A stretch of 64,000 nt of DNA, taken from contig CP001673.1 of the NCBI GenBank assembly GCA_000023725.1, forward strand, positions 2,242,342 through 2,306,341, in the 5' to 3' direction. The notes beneath the pieces are model-generated. The model worked only from the letters and a program-made list of their open reading frames with translations. It made no database searches and was not told the DNA's origin. The stretch's first letter is position 1. Every line of letters begins with the position of its first letter. Below are positions 8,397 to 17,040 of this stretch, one piece after another. Source of the DNA: Flavobacteriaceae bacterium 3519-10. GTDB lineage: Bacteria; Bacteroidota; Bacteroidia; Flavobacteriales; Weeksellaceae. The translations under genes and the position numbers were made by a program.

Positions 8397-9680
8397 TTAA
8401 GAATATTCAAACTGTCTGATTACCTCTAATGTACGGTCGATTTCTTTCTCTTTAATCGCATCCGAAATAAACCACGTTTCGTACCCGCTCGGAGGAAGGT
8501 AAACTCCGTTCTTAAGTAAAAAATGAAAGAAATTATTGAACAGTGCGTGATTTGCCTGCGCCGCTTCATCAAAATTTGAAACAGAATTGATGTGGAAAAA
8601 GATGCTCATCATCGATCCTTTACGGTTGATTCGGTGCTCAATATTCTTGGAATTCAATATTTTTCCGATTTCGAAATCAAGCGTTTCGGTGGTTTTATTG
8701 ACGTTTTGATAAAAGTTTTTATCCTTTCTGATGAGTTCCAAAGTGGTAAGTCCGGCGCGCATCGCTAAAGGATTTCCACTTAAAGTTCCAGCCTGATACA
8801 CCGCGCCTTTTGGAGCCAAATGATCCATAATTTCGTTTCGTCCGGCAAACGCTCCAACCGGCAGACCGCCGCCGATTACTTTTCCGTAGGTTACCAAATC
8901 GGCTTTTACATTAAATACTTCCTGTGCACCGCCAAAACCCAGACGAAAGCCCGTCATCACCTCATCAAAAATCAATAAAGCACCGTTTTCATCGCACAGC
9001 TTTCTTAAATTCTGCAGGAAATTATTTTCAGGCAACACGCAGCCCATGTTTCCGGCCACGGGTTCTACGATTACGGCAGCGATTTCTCCTGAATTATGTC
9101 TGAACAAATCTTCAACCTGTTCGATATCGTTATATCTCGCGAGCAAAGTATCTTTTGCAGTGCCGGCAGTAACTCCCGGAGAATTCGGATTTCCGAATGT
9201 AGCCGCGCCGCTTCCTGCTTTAATTAAAAATGAATCTGAATGACCGTGATAACAGCCTTCGAATTTGATGAACTTATCTCTTCCCGTAAAACCTCTGGCT
9301 AAACGAATTGCGCTCATACAGGCTTCGGTTCCCGAAGAAACCATTCTGATCTGATCGATATTCGGAACATTTTCCGCAATGAGTTTAGCAATCTCAGTTT
9401 CGAGTTCTGACGGCGTACCGTACGAAAAGCCGCTTTCCGCCTGCTTTTTAATCGCTTCAAGAACTTCAGGATGCGTGTGGCCTAAAATAGCCGGACCCCA
9501 CGAATTGATATAATCGATGTACTTATTGTCGTCGGCATCGGTCATGTACGCGCCTTTGGCCGACTTCATAAAAATGGGCACGCCGCCAACAGATTTAAAT
9601 GCACGGACTGGCGAATTAACGCCGCCCGGAATATATTTGTAGGCCTCTTCGAATAAAGCTGAACTTCTTTGATATAACAT
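8397..9680 (-). CDS. hemL: Glutamate-1-semialdehyde 2,1-aminomutase
   Basis: HemL converts glutamate-1-semialdehyde to 5-aminolevulinate in the C5 pathway of tetrapyrrole synthesis. The 427-residue fold-type I PLP enzyme has the family's length. It shows the N-terminal [11 protein letters not shown] motif, [16 protein letters not shown] (PLP phosphate region), the [14 protein letters not shown] motif with the PLP-ring Asp, and the Schiff-base Lys267 in [12 protein letters not shown]. The first ATG is used. The gene upstream on the same strand is 24 bases away. It supplies heme for the catalase, cytochromes and heme oxygenase substrate found elsewhere in the window. Confidence 0.96.
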   Translation of the reverse strand: MLYQRSSALFEEAYKYIPGGVNSPVRAFKSVGGVPIFMKSAKGAYMTDADDNKYIDYINSWGPAILGHTHPEVLEAIKKQAESGFSYGTPSELETEIAKLIAENVPNIDQIRMVSSGTEACMSAIRLARGFTGRDKFIKFEGCYHGHSDSFLIKAGSGAATFGNPNSPGVTAGTAKDTLLARYNDIEQVEDLFRHNSGEIAAVIVEPVAGNMGCVLPENNFLQNLRKLCDENGALLIFDEVMTGFRLGFGGAQEVFNVKADLVTYGKVIGGGLPVGAFAGRNEIMDHLAPKGAVYQAGTLSGNPLAMRAGLTTLELIRKDKNFYQNVNKTTETLDFEIGKILNSKNIEHRINRKGSMMSIFFHINSVSNFDEAAQANHALFNNFFHFLLKNGVYLPPSGYETWFISDAIKEKEIDRTLEVIRQFEYS

Positions 9681-9704
9681 AAGATGGTGTGGGGTGATGG
9701 ATGA

Positions 9705-10772
9705 TTACGCTTTGGGCTTTTTTCCCTGAAGATAAATAAGCTGACCAGATTTGGGCTGCTGACCGTACGCCATGCGGTTTTTGGAATATAATTTACTGAG
9801 TTTGATCCCGAATTTCTGTGAAACATCGTGCATTGTCTCTCCTACTTTGGCTTTGTAGGTAGCCACATTGCCGTCTGAAGCTTTGCCTTCGAGGAAAATA
9901 ACGTCGTTTCTTTTGAGTGCAGTACCGTCCAGTTCGTTCCATTTCATCAGTTTGCTTTCGGAGATTCCGAATTTTTTTGAAATCAGTTCGAGGTCTGTAT
10001 CTTCAGGAATAATTACAAATTTTTTGCCTCCATTGGGATGGTTTTTCACCAGAACCGTGTTCAGAATTTCTGCGCGGGTTTTAATTTTCTCTACCGTCTG
10101 CTGCTGTCTCGCGTAGGACGTCTGCTCGTAAGGAACTTTAACCGTAACGGGTTTTGAAGAGGCTTTGCTCTGATCGAGCTGCGCCATAAATATCCTGTCG
10201 TCGCGTAGAGCCGGATACATTTTAAGAACGGTATATAAAACTTCTTTGGAATTGGTATTGTCGAATTCGTAGAGCCTGTTTTTTTCAATCTTGTCGATCA
10301 AAATGTAAGCGTAGCGCGGGTTTGTGGCGTATCCGGCTTTCTTCAGGCCGTGTGCCCAGGCTTTGTAATCTTTAATATCGAGCTTGAAAAGATTTACATA
10401 ATATTTCCGGTTGGTTAAAAATTTTGAATGGTCTTCGTACGATTCTTTCGGATCATCATACACACGGAAGCATTCGTTAGGCGCGTCATCGGTATGCTTC
10501 ATCGATTTGCCCGTCCAGTCTTCCTTGCACTTTATGCCAAAATGATTTTTTCCGATCTGCGCTAGGCGACTTTGTCCGCCACCTGTTTCGAGTAATCCCT
10601 GTGCAAGCTTGATAGATGCCGGAATTTTGTATTTTTCCATTTCCTCCACGGCGTAGGCCGCGAATTTCTGAATGTACTGTTCGTCGTTTTTCCAGGTCTG
10701 CGCCTGCGTTTTCGATACAATGATCAGTGCAAATGCAAAAAATATTCTCTTCATAAACTGTTGTTTGGTCAA
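9705..10772 (-). CDS. Secreted glucosaminidase (GH73) with two LysM repeats
   Basis: A peptidoglycan hydrolase of 355 residues. A signal peptide (about 1-24, ending at TQA) is followed by a GH73-type N-acetylglucosaminidase domain (about 30-170) whose catalytic Glu lies in GLLETGGGQSRLA, then a linker. Two LysM cell-wall-binding repeats follow (about 253-296 and 310-352; FVIIPEDTDLELISKKFG and YKAKVGETMHDVSQKFG). The start overlaps the stop of the upstream PLP-enzyme gene by four bases (ATGA), so the two are translationally coupled. Probably periplasmic or cell-surface and active in wall turnover. Confidence 0.92.
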   Translation of the reverse strand: MTKQQFMKRIFFAFALIIVSKTQAQTWKNDEQYIQKFAAYAVEEMEKYKIPASIKLAQGLLETGGGQSRLAQIGKNHFGIKCKEDWTGKSMKHTDDAPNECFRVYDDPKESYEDHSKFLTNRKYYVNLFKLDIKDYKAWAHGLKKAGYATNPRYAYILIDKIEKNRLYEFDNTNSKEVLYTVLKMYPALRDDRIFMAQLDQSKASSKPVTVKVPYEQTSYARQQQTVEKIKTRAEILNTVLVKNHPNGGKKFVIIPEDTDLELISKKFGISESKLMKWNELDGTALKRNDVIFLEGKASDGNVATYKAKVGETMHDVSQKFGIKLSKLYSKNRMAYGQQPKSGQLIYLQGKKPKA

Positions 10773-11683
10773 CTTTTTATTACTTTTATTAAAGGCCTTT
10801 TCTGCTTTTTCAGCCTTTCGTTTGCGCCTTGAATACCCTGTAAACCGCCTGTGTGGAATACCAGTATTCTGCAGTTGTCGGGAAAAAAATCATCCTCAAT
10901 AAGTTCAAACAGACTTTTCATCATCTTGCCTGTATACACAGGATCGAGCTGGATGCCATATTTTTCGGAGAATTTATTGATGAAACGGATATTTCCGTCA
11001 GTTATTTTACCATATCCACCATCGTGTGAATTGATCAGTTTGAAATTATCGCGTCCTGAAAATCTAAGAACACTTTCATTCAGCGACTGATCGTTGACCA
11101 CTTTGAAGCCCAATATTTTCTGATGTTCTTCCGCAAATTTCGACATTCCGGCGAGCGTTCCGCCCGTTCCCACTGCGGTGCAAAGATAATCAAAACTTTT
11201 TGTCTGCTCATCCAGCATGTGCCGGATGCCTTCAACAGCCGCTTCATTGGTTCCGCCTTCCGGGATTATCAGGGCTTGGGGAAAGTCTTTTTGCAGGCTT
11301 TCGGTTAGGGTATTCTTATCGCGATATGCCTCACGCGTGACAAACCTCAACTCCATTCCGTTTGAATGAGCGGCGGATAAGGATGGATTTTCATGCCATT
11401 TCTGAGCAATTTCTTCGCCCCGAATAATGCCAAATGTCCTCATCTGCATTTCGTTTCCCAACGCAGAAACGGCGGTAATGTGATTGGAATAAGCGCCGCC
11501 AAAAGTGATGACCATCGGCTTTGGCGGATTTAGTTTGCGGTAATTATTAATGTTATAAAAGAGTTTCCAATATTTATTGCCGGAAATCTCGCGATGGATG
11601 AGGTCTTCTCTTTTAATGAAAAGCCGGATGTTTTTCTTTAAAGATAATTCAATGATCGGAATGGCAGTATCGGGGATGATCAT
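10769..11683 (-). CDS. PLP-dependent ACC deaminase/D-cysteine desulfhydrase-family protein
   Basis: A fold-type II PLP enzyme of 304 residues. FIKREDLIHREISGNKYWKL (about 23-42) holds the PLP lysine in GNKYWKL, FGGAYSNHI binds substrate carboxylate and VGTGGTLAG binds the PLP phosphate. The family contains 1-aminocyclopropane-1-carboxylate deaminase and D-cysteine desulfhydrase, which cannot be separated reliably from sequence; D-cysteine or another D-amino acid is the more likely substrate in flavobacteria. It overlaps the downstream LysM hydrolase gene by four bases. Confidence 0.88.
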   Translation of the reverse strand: MIIPDTAIPIIELSLKKNIRLFIKREDLIHREISGNKYWKLFYNINNYRKLNPPKPMVITFGGAYSNHITAVSALGNEMQMRTFGIIRGEEIAQKWHENPSLSAAHSNGMELRFVTREAYRDKNTLTESLQKDFPQALIIPEGGTNEAAVEGIRHMLDEQTKSFDYLCTAVGTGGTLAGMSKFAEEHQKILGFKVVNDQSLNESVLRFSGRDNFKLINSHDGGYGKITDGNIRFINKFSEKYGIQLDPVYTGKMMKSLFELIEDDFFPDNCRILVFHTGGLQGIQGANERLKKQKRPLIKVIKS

Positions 11684-11830
11684 AGCGCAAATTTCGGTAT
11701 TTTTTAATGATAATTAAGTTTGTGATGGTTCTGCAACAACGTTTATAAAACTTTGTCAAATATTGGAACTTTAACAAAGTGGGAGAACTGGAGTTTTTAT
11801 TCTCCCAGACAATTGGTTTTAGAATCGTGA

Positions 11831-11916
11831 CGCGCCCCGGATTGAACGGCCTGTTTGAGCTCTCCCGGCGACGACAGGAGCCGGAAGCGAGTAGTGAAAG
11901 CCGGATAAGGCGCCCC
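11831..11916 (+). repeat. Dispersed hairpin repeat, copy 1
   Basis: Shares TTGAACGGCCTGT, TGAGCTCTCCCG and GGAAGCGAGTAGTGAAA in the same order with 50017-50110. Between these blocks each copy has its own short self-complementary insert (here CCGG...CCGG around an 11-base segment). The outer ends GCGCCCCGG and CCGGATAAGGCGC are also inversely related. It lies in the 260-base gap between two minus-strand genes. Confidence 0.7.
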
Positions 11917-11943
11917 CAAAATTCTCAGTCAGGCTACAAGTAT

Positions 11944-12273
11944 TTACCCCATATAATTCCAGAAACTCCACAGTTTTCTGGTTGCCAAATAGTTGGGATC
12001 ATGCTCCATTGCGTAGGCTTCTCGCTCGAATGAAATGGCTTTGTATGCCTTATACGGGTTTTTTAATCTGAAAAAATGGTAATAATATTCTACGACATAC
12101 CAAATATAAAAAAACACGATCAACAGTTCGAGCTGCTGGCGCAGATGAATCTTCTCGTGGGTGATCAGCTCGGAGTCGCTGCGCAGGGCACGCGTACGCA
12201 GAATAATGAGCGGGAAAAGTGTGATCGCTGAAATTTTTGTATTTTTGAGAAGTGCGTGGAGGACAATAATCAT
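11944..12273 (-). CDS. Small membrane-associated protein with HExxH motif
   Basis: A 109-residue protein with an N-terminal hydrophobic stretch (about 1-25), the zinc-protease-like motif THEKIHLRQQLELL (HEKIH at about 39-43), an aromatic hydrophobic helix (FFYIWYVVEYYYHFF) and then FEREAYAME, whose Glu could act as a third zinc ligand. The layout resembles a minimal gluzincin. Its DNA is ordinary for the window and ends just past the dispersed repeat. Function is unknown; HExxH is suggestive but not proof of proteolysis. Confidence 0.7.
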   Translation of the reverse strand: MIIVLHALLKNTKISAITLFPLIILRTRALRSDSELITHEKIHLRQQLELLIVFFYIWYVVEYYYHFFRLKNPYKAYKAISFEREAYAMEHDPNYLATRKLWSFWNYMG

Positions 12274-12309
12274 TCAGCAAAGGTAAAATTTTCAGGCACT
12301 ATCATTTAA

Positions 12310-12492
<183 letters not shown>

Positions 12493-12507
12493 AATAATTA
12501 ACGAGTT

Positions 12508-13035
12508 ATGAAAAAATATATTTTTCTGCTGTTAGCTTCGGCTACACTTGGACTTACCTCCTGCAGCCCGTTTCAGGTAAAATCTGATTACGCGGAGACC
12601 GCGAATTTTAACACATACAAAACGTATAAATTAAGAATCGACGACCTGAAACTAAACGATATTGATAAAGACCGTGTGCTGAATGAGGTTTCAAGACAGT
12701 TACAGAAGAAGGGCTTAAGCGTATCGGAATCGCCGGACCTTATTGTGAACGTGAAAGCCAATCATAAAAAAATTCAGGACATCCAATCTTCCAGACCTTA
12801 CGGAATGTATGGCTGGGGCGGGCCATTTGGCTGGGGTGTTGGTATGAACAGAACCTGGACTTCGAACTACAATCAGGGTGCATTAATACTAGACCTTATA
12901 GATGCCAGAACCCAAAAGCTGGTTTGGCAGGGAACCGGAAGCGGAATTTCGGTAGATTCACCAAAATCCAAACAGAAACAGATCCCTGAAATCGTTGCTG
13001 AGATCATGGCGAATTATCCGCCTCAACGCAAATAA
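12508..13035 (+). CDS. DUF4136 lipoprotein
   Basis: A 175-residue envelope lipoprotein. The signal peptide ends at the lipobox LTSC (Cys19). The mature part starts with VKSDYAETANFNTYKTYKL, the DUF4136 signature, and contains a glycine/tryptophan-rich loop (YGMYGWGGPFGWGVG, about 93-107) and LIDARTQKLVWQGTGSG before a C-terminal helix. DUF4136 proteins are outer-membrane lipoproteins of unknown role, widespread in Bacteroidetes. The gene is closed by the terminator at 13055. Confidence 0.88.
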   Translation: MKKYIFLLLASATLGLTSCSPFQVKSDYAETANFNTYKTYKLRIDDLKLNDIDKDRVLNEVSRQLQKKGLSVSESPDLIVNVKANHKKIQDIQSSRPYGMYGWGGPFGWGVGMNRTWTSNYNQGALILDLIDARTQKLVWQGTGSGISVDSPKSKQKQIPEIVAEIMANYPPQRK

Positions 13036-13054
13036 GCGTAGTTTCAAAAATAAA

Positions 13055-13087
13055 AAAACCGCCTCAATAATTAATTGGGGCGGTTTT
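13055..13087 (+). terminator. Bidirectional terminator between DUF4136 and pafA
   Basis: AAAACCGCC / GGCGGTTTT stem with an AT-rich loop between convergent genes; A run on the left and T run on the right serve both strands. Confidence 0.85.
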
Positions 13088-13108
13088 CTTTTGGTGTATT
13101 GCGAGGTT

Positions 13109-14755
13109 CTATTTGTCAATCGCTTCTGAAATCGGATTTCCGATGTTACCACTTGGGTTTTCAATTTTAAGGATCTGCGCGATGGTTGGCGCAATATCCG
13201 TCATTGAATATGGTTTTGAGCTTGTTCCTTTTTTTACGCCGGCGCCCATAAAAATCAGAGGAATATGTGCGTCATAGGAGTTCCAGACGCTGTGGGTGGT
13301 GCCTTTTTTGGCGTAGCTCGGCAACATTCCGTCGTGGGAGATAATCTGGATATCGCCGCTGCGCTGCCAATTGTAGCCGTTAATGATGCGGCTTTTTATC
13401 GGTTCGGGAATTGAGGATGATCTAACTTTCGCAAGGTCAACCGCGTACAGCACCCGTGGATTTCTGTTAAGGTTAGCGATTATATTTTCTTTAATTTCGT
13501 TGGCATCAAGCTTATTTTGGCGGATTAAACCGTGATTTAAATAAATCTGATAATTGTCGATTCCCCAAATCAGTTTTTCATAGCTGTACTTCTGTTTAAG
13601 TTCTTCCTCTAAGTTTTTCTGCAAACCGTCATCAAATAATCCGGTAAGCATTTTATTTGCTTCCATATAACCCAGTGCGTGCGCGCCACCGTGATCAGCG
13701 GAGATGAAAACAAGGTATTCGTTCTTACCTACTTTTTTATCCAACATGTTGAAAAACGCCTCCAGATCTTTGTCGAGCCTTAAATAAGTATCCTGCACTT
13801 CAATTGAATTGGGCCCGAACGAGTGTCCCACATAATCGGTGGAAGCAATATTGACGGCAAGGAAATCGGTATCCGTATTTCTTCCCATATTATATGCATC
13901 AAGCGCGGCTTCAGCAGCTTTTAATGTTAAAGTATTGCCGAAAGGTGTAGTTCTGATAATTCCTTTTTTCGTGGCGTAGTCTGAAGCCAGACTGTTATAC
14001 GGAAAGGTCGTGGTTTTTGCACTTCCCAGAAGTTGTTCCCACGGCACATCATCGGCCGTACTTTCGGTGTACTGATTTATCGGCAAAGTGGTGTCCCAGC
14101 CATTGGCCACAAGTTTTTCGCCCCAGTTTTGCGCGTTGAAATTCTTCAGCCACTGTGGCAATTCGTTCATATAATAAGAACTCGTTACGAAATGGCCTGT
14201 ACCTTCATCGAACCAGAACGCACCTGTCGGATTGTGACCTGCCGGCAAAATAGACGCACGGTCTTTGAGTGAAATGCCAACAACCTTCGATCTGAAATTA
14301 GTAGCAATGCCGAGTTGATCGGTAATTGTGGTGCTCCAGAGATTGTGCGGAGAATGCGCACCGATTTTTTCAGAACTCGCTCCTACTCCTTTTACACTGG
14401 TATCGGTTGTGCAATATACATTTTTGCCGGTCTCGCGGTCAGTCCAGTCGTTTCCTGCGATGCCGTGGATGGACGGAACTGAGCCGGTATAAATTGAAGT
14501 ATGCCCCAATGCAGTTACTGTTGGAACGTAGTTAATCATTACATTATTAAGATTATACCCGTCATTCATCAGCCGTTTGAAGCCGCCGTTTCCGTACTTG
14601 CTTTCGTAGCGGTAAAGGAAATCCCAGCGCATCTGATCGATTACGATGCCTACGACGAGTTTTGGTTTTTCGGGTGCGGTGTTTTTGGTTTTCTGAGCAT
14701 TTAGGGAGACCGCCGCAATAACTATCATCCCAATTACCTGAATTTTTCTGAACAT
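13109..14755 (-). CDS. pafA: PafA-type alkaline phosphatase
   Basis: A secreted phosphate monoesterase of the alkaline phosphatase superfamily, 548 residues with a signal peptide (about 1-20). Residues match characterised PafA with an offset of about two: Asp40 in VVGIVIDQMRWD, nucleophile Thr81 in PTVTALGHTS, Asn102 in IAGNDW, and the Lys/Arg pair in SLKDRASILPAGHN. The metal-site ISADHGGAHALG follows near residue 354. PafA of flavobacteria is not repressed by phosphate and acts in the periplasm on diverse phosphomonoesters. Confidence 0.93.
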   Translation of the reverse strand: MFRKIQVIGMIVIAAVSLNAQKTKNTAPEKPKLVVGIVIDQMRWDFLYRYESKYGNGGFKRLMNDGYNLNNVMINYVPTVTALGHTSIYTGSVPSIHGIAGNDWTDRETGKNVYCTTDTSVKGVGASSEKIGAHSPHNLWSTTITDQLGIATNFRSKVVGISLKDRASILPAGHNPTGAFWFDEGTGHFVTSSYYMNELPQWLKNFNAQNWGEKLVANGWDTTLPINQYTESTADDVPWEQLLGSAKTTTFPYNSLASDYATKKGIIRTTPFGNTLTLKAAEAALDAYNMGRNTDTDFLAVNIASTDYVGHSFGPNSIEVQDTYLRLDKDLEAFFNMLDKKVGKNEYLVFISADHGGAHALGYMEANKMLTGLFDDGLQKNLEEELKQKYSYEKLIWGIDNYQIYLNHGLIRQNKLDANEIKENIIANLNRNPRVLYAVDLAKVRSSSIPEPIKSRIINGYNWQRSGDIQIISHDGMLPSYAKKGTTHSVWNSYDAHIPLIFMGAGVKKGTSSKPYSMTDIAPTIAQILKIENPSGNIGNPISEAIDK

Positions 14756-14905
14756 TTCTTTGATTTAAAATAGATGTTCAAAAGTAAGCCAATTCAAAGG
14801 AAAGCAAAAGTTATGGATGTTAATTTTAATGTGGCTTCGTATAATCTAGGCTTTAGGATTTGTATTCGATCCTTACGCTGAAAACCACTGCGACGCGGAG
14901 TTGAA

Positions 14906-14930
14906 GGTGGCTTCGAGAGCCTCAGCCACC
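14906..14930. repeat. Inverted repeat, REP-like
   Basis: GGTGGCT and AGCCACC flank TCGAGAGCCTC. The motif resembles the widespread CTTCGA...CTCAG type of intergenic palindrome. Only one copy is visible in the window. Confidence 0.55.
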
Positions 14931-15010
14931 AAACGCAGCGAAGCAAGAAAAATACTCCCCAGATATTTCAGAACTGATCAATCTTATGCTTCATCGAATT
15001 CTCAATAACA

Positions 15011-15037
15011 AAAAGAGCCAATGGTTAAACTGGCTCT
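15011..15037 (-). terminator. Terminator after the 15062 gene
   Basis: AGAGCCA / TGGCTCT stem followed on the minus strand by five T, 25 bases past the stop at 15062. Confidence 0.75.
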
Positions 15038-15061
15038 GTATTAGTAATTATTAAAAAAGAG

Positions 15062-15595
15062 TTAATCGTCGTTGTCGCTGTCTTTTTTTGATGACAATAG
15101 GGTGATCGCTACCGCCGATACTGCGGCTACTGCTGCAATTTTTAGCAGAAACCCTTTTTTATTGTATTTCCATTCAGCACCCCAACCGTGTTCGGCAAAA
15201 AAATTAGGCACATGACCTTTTTTTAAGTCGTCGATAATTCCCTCAACTTCGCCCACCCGGTCGGCCAATACAAGTGGAAGCCATCTTCCGTAGCTTGATT
15301 CGCTGTATTTGAAGGCAAGTCTTCGCAGATGTCCGTTAAGACCTTCGGGCGGAGAGGCTGAACCGAAAACAGAGGTTAAATTGGGCCTTTCTACGGATTT
15401 TAAAATTTCCACATCATCGGATTGCTGCTCCGGGCGGTCCCAGGCATAGCCCTCATGTTCTTCGTTGGTTCGTTTTTTCATCGGATAACTGGGATCATTC
15501 TGCGGGTCGGCATCAATTCCCCAACCTTTTATGTGGCTGTAATCTGCCCTTTCGCTTTTTTTAAAGTCGGAGGGCTTGGTTTGATCTGTAAGCAT
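15062..15595 (-). CDS. Hypothetical protein with C-terminal membrane anchor
   Basis: A 177-residue protein without a recognised domain. The N-terminal half is polar and proline-rich (GWGIDADPQNDPSYPMKKRT), the middle is helical (LRRLAFKYSESSYGRWLPLVLADRVGEVEGII), and residues about 148-168 form one hydrophobic helix (KIAAVAAVSAVAITLLSS) followed by an acidic KKDSDNDD tail. That order suggests a tail-anchored inner-membrane protein facing the cytoplasm. It follows the alcohol dehydrogenase gene by 29 bases and shares its terminator, so the two probably form one unit. Function unknown. Confidence 0.75.
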   Translation of the reverse strand: MLTDQTKPSDFKKSERADYSHIKGWGIDADPQNDPSYPMKKRTNEEHEGYAWDRPEQQSDDVEILKSVERPNLTSVFGSASPPEGLNGHLRRLAFKYSESSYGRWLPLVLADRVGEVEGIIDDLKKGHVPNFFAEHGWGAEWKYNKKGFLLKIAAVAAVSAVAITLLSSKKDSDNDD

Positions 15596-15624
15596 GTCGT
15601 AGTATTTTTTAAGTTAAAAACCTG

Positions 15625-16776
15625 TTAAGCTGTTGGCGGAATCAGCACTGTTTTTATACAGTTATCGAGTTTCTGAGAAAATATGTGATAAGCATCCGCT
15701 ACTTCTTCAAGTGGAACACGGTGGGTAATAATTTGTTTTGGATCAAGAACACCGTTTTTTACATGTTCAATAAGTTTTGGTAAATTTCTCTTGACGGCTG
15801 CCTGGTTTGCGCGGATCGTAATTCCTTTATTCACAACGTTACCTATCGGCACCAGGGCATCAATCGGGCCGTAAACTCCTACGATAGAAACGATTCCGCC
15901 TTTTTTTACCCCGTTAATAGCCCAGTGCAGTGCTGTTGTGGAACCACCCTGCATAAGAAGTTTGGTACCGAGGAGCGTATTCATCAAATCTCCTTTTGCT
16001 TCGCAGCCCACCGCGTCAATACAAACATCCGCACCAAGGGAGTCGGTTTGTGTTTTTATGAAAACCACCGGGTCGCCGATACTTCTGAAATTATAGGCTT
16101 CACATTGTGCGTATTTTGCTACGAAATCAAGCCTGTACTCCAGATGGTCGATTACGATTACTCTTCCCGCACCAAAAAGCCATGCACTTTTGGCCGCCAT
16201 AATACCAATTGGCCCTGCGCCAAATACAACAACGGTATCACCTTCCTGAATGCCCGCCATTTCTGCAGCCTGGTATCCTGTAGGAACCACATCTGTAAGC
16301 AATACTGCATCATCATTATCCATCCAATCCGGAATTACGGTTGGCCCGACATCCGCATACGGAACGCGGGCATATTCTGCCTGGCCGCCCTGGAAACCGC
16401 CTGCTGTGTGCGAATAACCAAAGATACCGCCTACAGCTGTAGCCATTGGATTTGATTCATGGCAATTACCATAGAGTTCCTGTTTGCAGAAGGCACATTT
16501 TCCGCAGGCTATATTAAAAGGTACCATTACCTTATCGCCCACTTTCAGTTTTTCTACAGACGAGCCAATCTCAACAACTTCGCCGATAAATTCATGCCCA
16601 AACGTAGTGCCCACGCGTGTATCGGGAACAAGGCCGTGATAAAGATGGAGGTCGGATCCGCAAATGCAGGATCTTAAAACCCGCACGATGGCATCCTGTG
16701 GATGTTCTATTTGCGGCTCCGGCATATTGCGGTCTGCACGCACGCGGAAAGGTCCGCGGAAATTCATTGCTAACAT
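15625..16776 (-). CDS. Zinc-dependent alcohol dehydrogenase (formaldehyde dehydrogenase-like MDR)
   Basis: A medium-chain dehydrogenase of 383 residues. CICGSDLHLYHG (about 37-48) gives the catalytic-zinc Cys, FGHEFIGEV the next ligand, and CGKCAFCKQELYGNC (about 91-105) the four-Cys structural zinc. The Rossmann nucleotide motif is VVVFGAGPIGIMAA near 185. The extended segment between the catalytic and nucleotide parts resembles glutathione-independent formaldehyde dehydrogenases, but the substrate cannot be fixed from sequence. It is followed 29 bases later by a membrane-anchored hypothetical. Confidence 0.9.
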   Translation of the reverse strand: MLAMNFRGPFRVRADRNMPEPQIEHPQDAIVRVLRSCICGSDLHLYHGLVPDTRVGTTFGHEFIGEVVEIGSSVEKLKVGDKVMVPFNIACGKCAFCKQELYGNCHESNPMATAVGGIFGYSHTAGGFQGGQAEYARVPYADVGPTVIPDWMDNDDAVLLTDVVPTGYQAAEMAGIQEGDTVVVFGAGPIGIMAAKSAWLFGAGRVIVIDHLEYRLDFVAKYAQCEAYNFRSIGDPVVFIKTQTDSLGADVCIDAVGCEAKGDLMNTLLGTKLLMQGGSTTALHWAINGVKKGGIVSIVGVYGPIDALVPIGNVVNKGITIRANQAAVKRNLPKLIEHVKNGVLDPKQIITHRVPLEEVADAYHIFSQKLDNCIKTVLIPPTA

Positions 16777-16950
16777 AGGTGTTTATTTTTTTGGTGAATG
16801 ACCAAACCTGAAGCAAAATAAAGACCGCCATAACGTGATTCGCTATATTTTATGATTTTTTATGAAGTGAGGAGTGATGGAAGACGGTCATACTGCATCG
16901 CGTATCCGCCTTAGTATCAGCGTACTTTCCTCACCGAATCTTCTGTATAA

Positions 16951-16981
16951 AAAAAACGTCCCAAAAAATTCGGGACGTTTT
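16951..16981 (-). terminator. Terminator after mdh
   Basis: AAAACGTCCC / GGGACGTTTT stem with an AT loop and eight T on the minus strand, 60 bases past the mdh stop. Confidence 0.85.
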
Positions 16982-17040
16982 AACTGTTATGGACCGGAAG
17001 CCGGAGGCTACTGTCCAATTGTGGTTTTTTCGATAAAGTT

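Larger units (their letters stand above)
14756..15061. other. 306-base intergenic region
   Basis: No ORF is supported here. It contains the inverted repeat at 14906-14930 and the minus-strand terminator at 15011-15037; the rest is unremarkable. Confidence 0.6.

Noticed and set aside
11779-12033. Open plus-strand frame of 84 codons
   Set aside because: It runs through the dispersed repeat and the antisense of the HExxH gene; composition and sequence are not protein-like.
15925-16455. 176-codon plus-strand frame inside the alcohol dehydrogenase gene
   Set aside because: Antisense shadow of a well-supported enzyme; rich in Cys, His and Asn as expected from an antisense frame.
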